Origin: Flectonema sp. DT1601
Lineage: Eukaryota; Euglenozoa; Diplonemea; Diplonemida; Diplonemidae
Length of the DNA stretch: 64,000 bases
Assembly: GCA_964019425.1 (NCBI GenBank)
Contig: OZ025817.1
Span: forward strand, 124,001-188,000
Reading direction: 5' to 3'
The position numbers and the translations under genes were made by a program. The stretch's first letter is position 1. Every line of letters begins with the position of its first letter. The notes under the pieces are model-generated. The model saw nothing but the letters and a program-made list of their open reading frames with translations, did not search any database and was not told where the DNA came from. Shown here in pieces: positions 48,850 to 58,500 of the stretch.

Positions 48850-51723
48850 CTACAAAGCAATAGGGTATCTGGTGCTCTGATGTAGGTGTTGTCGTCTCTC
48901 TGAAGCCATTACTAATTTATGATTCAAACCTGAGGCACTAGAATGACACGTACCAACTCCGTATCCCTTCCATACTAGGGTTGCATCAGGAGCTGGCAGT
49001 GCGACTGGTTCAGGTGGCCTTGGTGTTAGTTTTTCAATGTCAACACATCTACGTGATTGTTTCACAGGTCTGGATCTTTTTGTGAGACTCTTTCTTAATT
49101 TACTCATTTGGACTTTAAACTGCGCAGTTGACGGTACTGACGACACCACCGGTGGAGTTGGAAGACATATCTGTGGTAGTTTACTGTTCTCTAACTTATC
49201 CACTTGGTCATTGTCTTCTTGTTGGGAATCCGGTTCTGGATTGCAAGGAGGAGCTGGTGGCTGCTCATCTGAATTGATATTAAGGTTCGCATCCTGTTCG
49301 AGAATGACCTCCCTAAGTGGTGGTGGTTGTGGTGGTGGTGGTGGTGGTGAAGGCACCTTATCAGAATTCGTAAAACTCGGCAACTGTCCAGCAGCTTCCC
49401 GAGCCTGTTTCAATATTTGACTAAATGTAATTGGTCCTGTAAATGCATTCACAACAGGTGCCGGTTGTTGCTTCTGTTCACTAGTTAGAAGAAAATTCTG
49501 ATTGTGGACAGTCGCTATCCAATCTTTTGGTTTTAGTATTCCCCTATTAGTATGAAACCCTGGAGAGAGAACTGCTTGTGAAAACAATCCTTCCGGTTTT
49601 GATTGAATCGCAACTCTACTTTCAGCATTAGCAGACTCTCTAATCCCCTGCTGTTGAAGAAGGGTAACTATACTTGGATTTTTCATTATGAACCTTGCTG
49701 CAGCTGTTGGTGTTCCATTACTTGATAGTAATCCTTCAAAGTTTAAAGCCGGTGATGGCTTTGCGTCTATACTTTCACACTCATCAGCTTCAGGTAAACC
49801 ATGATGGAGTAACACTTCGTTGTCAGAATTCTTCTTTATCTGATTACTGATGAGTGCTGTTTCTTTTTCTTTAGGACTTGCCCCAAATAGAGTTCGAATT
49901 TGCTGTTTAAATTTGATGTTCGCGGCGTGAGATACCAAGGCTGTGTCACACAAGATGTCAATCATGGTTCTCAGAAGTTCATTCTTTCTCCTCATGTAGA
50001 ATACTTTCTTTGACTCAACATCAGCTACGAGTCGTTGTCTTTCCGATATCTGAGCAAGAACGCTACCGGGATATATCATTTCTAGTCTCCACGTCTGATG
50101 ACATTCTAAACAACGTAACGGAGACAAACAATTATGACATTTATTAGCATTTGCCGTTTGAGTTGAAACTGTTTTCGATTGTTTTTTTTTTTTTTTTTGA
50201 ACTGCTCCAGTCTTCTGTAAACCTCCAACGGAGTTACCCGACAATATTTCAAAACCGGGTGGGACTAACTCTAAATTCCCTTCCAAAGGAGTCTTCGGCA
50301 ACGAGTCTGCAGGTTCAGCTTGGTCATTATTGCTTTGGCAATTATTAACCTCACATGTGCCAAGCAGTTTTCTTCGAACAACTGCGAAAGAAGCCTTAGT
50401 AACCACGCCTTTCATCTGCTCAGATTTCAGTGAAGCGACAGTACGAGTTACATCAGTTGCCAAGTTTATTATATTGTACTCAACGGTATTAATCAAACCA
50501 GCGGATTCTAATCTTGATCTGAACACACTAAAAGCACTTGAGAGAGTGGTCGCAGAGACGTCAACATTAGAACCGAACCACGACAACAGATGCTTCGTTT
50601 CTTGAACTGCTGCGTGTTGTTGCGTTAAACTCTCAACTGATGATAATCGAAGTTGGGTAAATCCTTTTTTTGATATTATGTTCGATTCAAGTAAAGAGCA
50701 TCTCGCTGCTATTTCATCAACCACTGCGAGATTTTCACGAAAAGCTGTTAACTGCTTACAATGACCTTCTCTCAAACATGATGTAAAAAACGGATTTTCA
50801 TTATTTCGATACGACTTTCTAACAGCCTTTGAATTAATTGGTTCAATAGAGATTACATCATCATAAGGAAGTCTTTCTTGTTTGTATGTGTTTAATAATC
50901 CGTTAACAGATGATACGCATCCTTCAATAGAAATAGATAATTCTCTGCTATCGTGTGAGATGGACCAGTCTGTTGCTGCTACGAGTCTTGCTTTCTCTGT
51001 AGTCATTTGTTTGTATCTCGTGATCCATAAATTCATTCCTTTGACTTCTCTTACTATCGATGTTTTCATTTCTTTAAGACAGAGCGATGCAAGTTTTATT
51101 TTTGACTCTAATCGTTTCATGACTACTCGATATCCGGTTCGCAACTCATAGTAACGTTCTTCCATTCTTCGAAGACGAATTTCTAATAAATGATTAGATG
51201 CTTGTAACTGTTCTTCAGTTCTGTGTAAGGATCTTATATTTCCCGGGGGTGCTTCATGCATGCTCTTCTCTGCTGCTCGTAGTCGTTCTTCGAGGTATGA
51301 AGCTTCCTTACGAGCTTCTTCTTTTTCTTCTTGGGCTATTAGAAGAGTGTGTTTTTGATCGATTAGTCGCCTAACTAATTCTTTAGTGTGATTTTCGTGA
51401 TCTCTGTGTTGAGATTCAATTTCTTTTATTAAAGATTGAATTGTGTCGTCCTTGTTTTTTAATATTTTTTTTGTTAAATTTGTTACATCGCTCCTCAAAA
51501 CTTCCCAATGTTGGACCGTGGGATCACCATCATCATTTTGTTCAGTCGTTTCTGTTTTATCTAAATTAACTGTCTCATGTTCTTTTTCATCAAGTTTCGC
51601 ATGTAGGACTTCTTCCATTTTTTTTTTTGAGTTTAGTGCTTTCTGCCTAACCATTTCCCAATTCTTGGTTGCATGTTCTCGTCTTTCTTCAATCTCCTCA
51701 TAGTCTGCGTAAGTATCAGCCAT
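48850..51723 (-). CDS. Large coiled-coil protein with zinc-knuckle and Pro-rich tail
   Basis: 957 residues. Residues 1-230 are almost continuous coiled coil (for example KSTEEIESQ-type heptads, LEERLRAAEKSM, EEQLQASNHLLEIRLRRMEE). A CHNC...CLEC motif at ~528-545 could bind zinc. Pro-rich segments (PSPPPPPPPQPPP at ~797-809 and PPAPPCNPEPD) could bind SH3, WW or profilin. The C-terminus is basic (RKSLTKRSRPVKQSRR). I see no catalytic domain. A cytoskeletal or ciliary scaffold is plausible, and the next gene upstream is tektin-like, though neighbours need not be related here. Family not recognised. Confidence 0.8.
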   Translation of the reverse strand: MADTYADYEEIEERREHATKNWEMVRQKALNSKKKMEEVLHAKLDEKEHETVNLDKTETTEQNDDGDPTVQHWEVLRSDVTNLTKKILKNKDDTIQSLIKEIESQHRDHENHTKELVRRLIDQKHTLLIAQEEKEEARKEASYLEERLRAAEKSMHEAPPGNIRSLHRTEEQLQASNHLLEIRLRRMEERYYELRTGYRVVMKRLESKIKLASLCLKEMKTSIVREVKGMNLWITRYKQMTTEKARLVAATDWSISHDSRELSISIEGCVSSVNGLLNTYKQERLPYDDVISIEPINSKAVRKSYRNNENPFFTSCLREGHCKQLTAFRENLAVVDEIAARCSLLESNIISKKGFTQLRLSSVESLTQQHAAVQETKHLLSWFGSNVDVSATTLSSAFSVFRSRLESAGLINTVEYNIINLATDVTRTVASLKSEQMKGVVTKASFAVVRRKLLGTCEVNNCQSNNDQAEPADSLPKTPLEGNLELVPPGFEILSGNSVGGLQKTGAVQKKKKKQSKTVSTQTANANKCHNCLSPLRCLECHQTWRLEMIYPGSVLAQISERQRLVADVESKKVFYMRRKNELLRTMIDILCDTALVSHAANIKFKQQIRTLFGASPKEKETALISNQIKKNSDNEVLLHHGLPEADECESIDAKPSPALNFEGLLSSNGTPTAAARFIMKNPSIVTLLQQQGIRESANAESRVAIQSKPEGLFSQAVLSPGFHTNRGILKPKDWIATVHNQNFLLTSEQKQQPAPVVNAFTGPITFSQILKQAREAAGQLPSFTNSDKVPSPPPPPPQPPPLREVILEQDANLNINSDEQPPAPPCNPEPDSQQEDNDQVDKLENSKLPQICLPTPPVVSSVPSTAQFKVQMSKLRKSLTKRSRPVKQSRRCVDIEKLTPRPPEPVALPAPDATLVWKGYGVGTCHSSASGLNHKLVMASERRQHLHQSTRYPIAL

Positions 51724-51923
51724 TTCCCATTTACCTTTTAAAGGAGAGACGTAACTATTTTAAATAAAGACGACGTCTTCACACAATATGAATATCATTT
51801 CAATCACAAGCAGTAGAGAGAAGGACGGCTGTTATCTTTTTAATATTACACAACGTGTAACGTTGTGACAACGGGCAATTCAGTTTTAGTTTTTTTTTTT
51901 TTTTTTTTTTTTGAATCAGTGCG

Positions 51924-51956
<33 letters not shown>

Positions 51957-52481
51957 AAGAAAGAAAGCAGGTGGGCAGGGAAGAGAGAAATTTCTTTTTT
52001 TTTTTTTTTTTGTTAATGGTTATTGCATAACTCGTAACAACCTCGACTGATCATAAAAATAGATATAAGGAAAAAAAAGAGGAGAAAAATATTGTTATTT
52101 TTTTTTTTTTGAATAAAAGTACAAACTGGATTGCTCTCACATGAATAAGGCAACGGTCATAAGCTTGGCACTGCGTCAACATTAGATAATCTCGTGAAAA
52201 CGAGACATCAGTACGCTAATAAACGGGAGGGGGAAAAAAGAGGGTGAAAATCTGCTTGCGGCAAACTGGTACCTGTCCTGTCTCTCGTAGTGATGAAAAG
52301 ATTTTGAGTCAGGCTGGAAAACTGAATGGCTTTTTTTTATTTTCCTCGTCTCGGTTGCTTATAAAAATGCTTCAGTGACTCGCGTTAAGGCAAAAAGCTT
52401 ATTTGCGTCTCTGAAAATCGATAACTAAAAAATAGAAGGGTCTAGAAAGTATTCCCGAATCCGATAAAAAGATGAGGAATA
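51724..52481. other. Intergenic spacer
   Basis: 758 nt with T and A runs at 51891-51912, 51927-51954 and 51996-52011. No gene. The segment 52140-52440 is unique and non-repetitive but shows no RNA signature. Confidence 0.5.
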
Positions 52482-53990
52482 TCAGTTTAATGTGGTCATC
52501 CCACCACCTTTTTGATATTGACGCTTTCCATTCCCTCTCCGAGCAATGAGAGATATCCGAGGACTTGTTGGTTTCAGAGAATTTAATATATGAAGTTGGT
52601 AATTATGATTCTGAGTAGCATCGGCGCTACTTGTAAACGAATACGCCGTGTTGTTTAATGATATGGCAGGAGTGGTAGCTCCATCTGACAGGTCAAGGCA
52701 ATTCCGATCTACTTTTATTGAAACATTCTTGTCTCGTAGGTCGATTGATAAATATTTTTTTTTTGATTTTAAATTTTTCATTTCCGATTCAATGCTGGCA
52801 ACCTTATCATTTAAAACACCAACACTTCTTAAGAGTTCATCCAATTCGCTATTCATAGCTATTTCAACGGGGTCGTAAACATGTTCTCTGGAAGGCTTTG
52901 TCTTGCGTACTCTGACTCGATCTCTGAGTACTGTTAAGGGTGTTTTCTTACATTCTAACGACTTTTTTAGCTCTTCTTGTTGTTGTGATAATGAGACAAG
53001 TTCCTGGTTTAATAATTCTATCCTTCCCGTGATATGTGCTCGTAGTGTTGACGCTTGCTTCACTTTTGACTTAAAACTGTTAAACGTCTTCTTCCGACAA
53101 GAACGATGCTCCGCATGTATTTCATCTACTGTTCGGTTTAAAGACTTCGCTAGTTGTCTTGCATTAATTTCAACACTCCCACAACTATTTATTAATTCGT
53201 TACTACTGTTTTGCCATATCGAAGGTAAGGAGACTCCAGGAGGTAATGGTAGCTTTCCATTTGTAGTCGCACGTTCAGAAAAGTCAGAACAACCTTTAAT
53301 TAGTCTTTTTACTTCGTTACTGTTTGAGGAAATTATAACAGAAACTTCATCTGATAATTGTCTTTGTGATGTTCGTAGACACCGATTGTCGACGTCAAGA
53401 GAGTTGGACTTGTCTCTAAGATCGGCTTCCAAATCAGATTCACATGTCTTTAATTGTTGTAATAAAATCTCTGCTTCAGATGTCAGCTGTTGAAGATTAT
53501 TTATACCCGTTGATAACAGCAACGATTCCTCACTTAAGTTTTCATCAATGGCTTCAGTGTATTGTTCTCGTGAGTTTCGTGAATTGCGTAATTTCTGTCT
53601 CGTGTGAGTTCCTTTTAAAGGAAGTCGAAGTTGAGTTGTAGCTCTGATGCCTCTGTCTGTTGATTTCTTTAGCAACTCGGTTGCAGATAATAATGAACCG
53701 AGTTGTTTAGCGAGGGAATCTCTGATGCATCTCGTCGCTATAATCTTTTGTTTTAAAGAACCCTCGACTTGTTGTGATCTCCATTTTATATTTTTTGATA
53801 TTGACTGATCTAATTTAGTATAGTCTCTCCTCATAGTAGCGCATGCGTTTCTCTCAACATCAGCTCTCTTCTGTAGACCTGTGGCTGCAGAGACCCAGTT
53901 GTCATTCGTTGACTTGTTGTTTAGTATTCCTGTTGTGTCAGCACACGACTCACCCATTCTTGAGTACCTCTCTCTCTCTTGTGTCTTCAT
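52482..53990 (-). CDS. Tektin-like coiled-coil protein
   Basis: 502 residues, long helices with tektin order. In the second half, LRDRVRVRKTKPSREHVYDPV corresponds to the tektin loop RPNVELCRDP in position but not in letters, followed by ELDELL...LKSKKKYLSIDLRDKNVSIKVDRNCL, the usual tektin repeat ending L..DL..K..SL.ID..CL. The first half has its own version, ESDLEADLRDKSNSLDVDNRCL. Tektins are filaments of ciliary doublet microtubules. The nonapeptide is lost, so this is divergent. The start at 53990 is followed upstream by a truncated copy of the same 5' end (54092-54283). Confidence 0.7.
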   Translation of the reverse strand: MKTQERERYSRMGESCADTTGILNNKSTNDNWVSAATGLQKRADVERNACATMRRDYTKLDQSISKNIKWRSQQVEGSLKQKIIATRCIRDSLAKQLGSLLSATELLKKSTDRGIRATTQLRLPLKGTHTRQKLRNSRNSREQYTEAIDENLSEESLLLSTGINNLQQLTSEAEILLQQLKTCESDLEADLRDKSNSLDVDNRCLRTSQRQLSDEVSVIISSNSNEVKRLIKGCSDFSERATTNGKLPLPPGVSLPSIWQNSSNELINSCGSVEINARQLAKSLNRTVDEIHAEHRSCRKKTFNSFKSKVKQASTLRAHITGRIELLNQELVSLSQQQEELKKSLECKKTPLTVLRDRVRVRKTKPSREHVYDPVEIAMNSELDELLRSVGVLNDKVASIESEMKNLKSKKKYLSIDLRDKNVSIKVDRNCLDLSDGATTPAISLNNTAYSFTSSADATQNHNYQLHILNSLKPTSPRISLIARRGNGKRQYQKGGGMTTLN

Positions 53991-54091
53991 ATTGGTGCTT
54001 TTTAAGACCTATTTTTTATGGTAGAGAAAACAAGGTAATGAAAATCACACCTACACCAGTAACAAAATAAACTCAATCCAAGACAGCTCTA

Positions 54092-54283
54092 TTTTATAGT
54101 TTTTGATATTGACTGATCTAGTTTAGTATAGACTCTCCTCATAGTAGCACACGACTCACCCATTCCTGAGTAGTGTCTTCATATTGGTGCTTTTTAAGAC
54201 CTATTTTTTTGGTAGAGAAAAATATGGTAAAAAAATCGCAACTACACAAGTAACAAAAAAAATAACCTATTCAAGACAGCCTT
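54092..54283 (-). pseudogene. Truncated tandem duplicate of the tektin-like gene's 5' end
   Basis: Positions 54097-54148 match 53792-53844 (coding), and 54148-54281 match 53941-54090 (first codons and leader). The ~100 nt of coding sequence between those blocks is missing, and the join falls at the shared bases AGCRCA. Reading from the duplicated ATG meets a stop after a few codons, so it is a fragment only. Confidence 0.8.
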
Positions 54284-54460
54284 TATATTTTTTTTTGTTG
54301 ATCGCAGAACAAGCGCACAAGGGGGAAAAAAAAAAAAAAAATAGATAACATTTTTGACCATAATAAATAAAAACGGCTCTTTAATCTGAATGGTTTCCTC
54401 TCACCGACTTGGTCGGTGCAACAATAACAACAACAAAAAAAACAACAACAAAAAAACAAA
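54276..54460 (+). mobile_element. Short hairpin-tailed element, copy 4
   Basis: Starts within GCCTTTATATT, then GTTGATCGCAG, AGATAACATTTTTGACCATAA, AATCTGAATGGTTTCC and the perfect hairpin CACCGACTTGGTCGGTG, followed by an AAC-rich tail. The 5' inverted end appears lost where it abuts the tektin fragment. Internal A and T runs are expanded. Confidence 0.7.
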
Positions 54461-55565
54461 AAAAAACATCCCACGAGTATTGTTACATGTCAGCGAAAAG
54501 AAATTCTGAAAAACGCTTAGACGACGCGGCTCAAAAAAAAAGAAAGAAAAAATAATACGCATAAGTTAATTTATAAATTGCGACGTGTTGATAGTTCTGG
54601 GTTGTACTTCTCCCCAGAAAGGAAAAAAAAAAAAAAAAAAAAGAAAAAATAATAATAATAATAATATTAATAATCAAATAAATAAAATAGCTACAGTTAT
54701 AAGAATTATGAAATCTAAGGTGCCACAGATGGGGAATTTGTTTTTTTTAGAAGGGGAAAAAAGAAAAAGAGAACAAACAGTGGAAGAAAAATAAACAAAA
54801 AAAAAAAGATGGAAAAACTCGAAATTGAGTAGAAAAAAAAGCACAGATTTTTTTTTATTTTTAGAGATAATTAAAAAAAAAAAAAAAAAAAAAAAAAATT
54901 CACTCCGTACAGCAGTGAAGCAACCCCCTATATCAGGAGGAAGGGAAAGTGTTTCCATGTTCCGTCACAGAGACAGCCCTTCCTCTGTGTTAAATTTTAT
55001 ATTGTAATAAACAAACTCTTTCACCATCAGAACGAAATACGTCATTTGGATGAGGTGATCTTAAATAACATCCCATCATACAAGGTAAAACTAATGTTTG
55101 ATTTTCGTCAAAGATTTGCACAGTTTTAATAAACTTCTCCAAAACACACATTGAAAAAAAAAATGAATTTTAAAAAAAAAAAATTAAAAAAAATAACGCT
55201 CTCGCTATTCGTATTGAAAGAAAAGCGTGTCCCTGAAATTGGCATATTTATGCTCTGAGATAGCAGGCAAAGAAAATAAAAAATAAAAATGCGCCTTTTT
55301 TTTTTTTTAACCAAAGCGAGAGGTCAAAATTATAAAACCAGGCAGGCCAAATAATAAGAAATATCTAACAAAACAGCTACAGAGATTGGGGTCGCAGAAT
55401 TAAGAACCCTTATTTTTTTTTTTTTTTTGAAATGAATAAACTATCAAAAACAAGTACACGATGACGGATCGAATACTCAATTTGAAGGTCAATTCACTAC
55501 TAAAAAATAGACACGAACACCACAGCGTTGAAATATTGTATCAGTTCTTAGCATCAGTTGTTATC

Positions 55566-58500
55566 TCACTGTGCTGGTTGTGGAGAAGATCCATTGTTGT
55601 TTCGGTTGTTCATCTGATTTTTTTTGATTTTTTTTTTTGTCAAAAAAAAAATGGAAAACGAAAAAAAAGAAAAGAAAAAAAAAACAAACCTTTCCAGAAA
55701 GAGCAACAACAGTATTCACAAGAGTTTCTATACGTGTTTCTGACCGGATAGCACTGTGAACCAAATCCCTAATGTCTTGCATTGCAGGTGATTGTGATCT
55801 CATTCGAGATTGTCTAACAGCTTTACTTCCTTTTGATGATTGTTTCGATCTGTCTGTGATGGCAGTATCCCTGCTGATTTCACTTTCTGGTTTATTGCCC
55901 TCTGAGGAATTTTCATCATTCTTGACAACAGCAACGGCTGCAGGCTTTTCATTATTACCATCATGATTATGATTAACAACATTGTAATTAGAGATAGGCT
56001 GATGTTGTGATGGAGTTGGTGCAGATGGAGGCAACACACGTACACTATTCACATCAGTATATTGCACTGGCGCCATTCTTTGTTCTTGAACAACAGGGAC
56101 TGCTTGAGGATAGTTCATGTATTGTAAGTTAGGATCAAAATGATGAATTGGAGATGACATTCTCGGAGGTGAAAATCGTCTCTCCATTGAAACTGGAATC
56201 GCATCATTTTGTGATGGCCAAAATGATCTTCTTACATTACGATGTTGAGAGAGTGAATAGACGTCAGGAACTGCAGGTGATGGTCCGGTTACTATCCCGT
56301 CTCTTGTTGATTGTAATCTTGGTACAACATTCTGAGGTTTAACACCACTATGATGAGACGATGGTCCACAAACAACATTAGTCTTCGGAACTATATCAGT
56401 ACTCATGTGTGTCTGCGAAGGAGCTTTCGCAGTCGGTGTCGTTTCTTGCTCTAAGTTAAGTTTCATTTCTCTGAGTTTTTGTTGTTGAAGTTCTAATTTG
56501 CCTTGTTCACATTTTATATCAGAAAGAGAGAGGTTTGGAAATGATGTTTGCTGAGCCTGATTGAGTTGAACAACAGCTGCCTCGGATGACACAATTGAAC
56601 TGCGACTATGAAGTTGATTTCCGTTTCCAAAAGAAGGAATACTTCTGGTACAGAAACCTTCTTGGATATGATCAGAAGTTTCTGCTGATTCAGATATCGT
56701 TTTTGCAATATCTCTCCCATCACTGACGCTAACATTTGGTGTCGATGGAGGTTGTTGTCTGTTTTGAGACTCCGACTGACTGTTTATATCAATTCGATGA
56801 GAACTTACTGTCGCAGGATGATACGACCCATTCGTCATTGGTGTGTGTCGCGGTTGACTTTCAACCACATCACTTTGTCGTGATAAGTTGGTATTCATAT
56901 CCACTTGTTTATGATCAGACTCTGATTGTTTTATTGAATAATTAACAGGAAGAGTTTGAGAATTATTAAACGACTGCTGTGAGTGACTTGATTGACTGTC
57001 AACTTGTTGACTTCGACTTAAACTCTGTTGTGATACCTGACTCTGATGGGCATGCTGTGATCCGTTAGCAAAACTTCTATTAATCGACTCCTGTACAGTC
57101 CTCTGCTCTGCCTGGGAATTACTAACAGAACACTGCGATTGTTGTAGTGGTGGCAATCCTGGAGAGCTGTGATGAGAGAGTTGGGTACGATCATTATCTT
57201 GATGTTGAGACTGAGAAGCAAGACTACCACCGCCATGATTCGATTCATGAACTGCAGTGCCGCTATAAGACGGATGTGATTGCTGCTGACTTTGAGAATG
57301 TTGAGACTGAGAAGCAAAACTACCGCCTCCACGACTCACTTCATCAGCTGTAGGGTTACCATACGACTGGTGGGATTGCTGCTGGCTGCCGGAAGCAGCA
57401 GGCTGAGGTTGAGAAGCAAAACTACCACCGCCATGATTCGATTCATGAACTGCAGTGCCGCTATAAGACGGATGTGATTGCTGACTTTGAGAATGCAGAG
57501 GCTGAGAACTTACGTCACGATTCGACTCATGAGCTGCAGAGTTGACATACGACGGATGGGATTGCTGCTGACTTTGAACACCAGAAGCTGAATGTTGAGG
57601 CTGAGAAGTAAAACTTCCGCCCCCATTCACTTCATCAGCTGCAGGGTTGCTATACGACGGATGAGATAGCTGCTGGCTGCCGGGAGCAGCAGGCTGAGGT
57701 TGAGAAGCAAAACTACCGCCTCCACGACTCACTTCATCAGCTGTAGGGTTACCATACGACTGGTGGGATTGCTGCTGGCTGCCGGGAGCAGCAGGCTGAG
57801 GCTGAGAAGCAAAACTACCACCGCCATGATTCGATTCATGAACTGCAGTGCCGCTATAAGACGGATGCGATTGCTGCTGACTTTGAGAATGCCGAGACTG
57901 AGAGGCAAAACTACCGCCTCCACGATTCACTTCATCAGCTGCAGGGTTGACATACGACGAACGGTGACTGCCGGGAGCAGCAGGCTGAGGTTGAGAAGCA
58001 AGACTACCACCGCCATGATTCGATTCATGAACTGCAGTGCCGCTATAAGACGGATGTGATTGTTGACTTTGAGAATGCAGAGGCTGAGAACCTCCGTCAT
58101 GATTTGACTCATGAGCTGCAGGGTTGCCATACGACGGACGGGATTGCTGCTGACTTTGAGAATGTTGAGACTGAGAAGCAAAACTACCGCCTCCACGACT
58201 CACTTCATCAGCTGTAGGGTTACCATACGACTGGTGGGATTGCTGCTGGCTGCCGGGAGCAGCAGGCTGAGGCTGAGAAGCAAAACTACCACCGCCATGA
58301 TTCGATTCATGAACTGCAGTGCCGCTATAAGACGGATGCGATTGCTGCTGACTTTGAGAATGCCGAGACTGAGAGGTAAAACTACCGCCTCCACGATTCA
58401 CTTCATCAGCTGCAGGGTTGACATACGACGAACGGTGACTGCCGGGAGCAGCAGGCTGAGGTTGAGAAGCAAGACTACCACCGCCATGATTCGATTCATG

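Larger units (their letters stand above)
53991..55565. other. 1.6-kb spacer with tektin fragment, element copy and homopolymers
   Basis: Contains the truncated tektin-like duplicate (54092-54283), element copy 4 (54276-54460), an (AAC)n/(AAT)n stretch near 54424-54460 and 54645-54670, and A/T runs. No intact gene seen. Confidence 0.6.
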
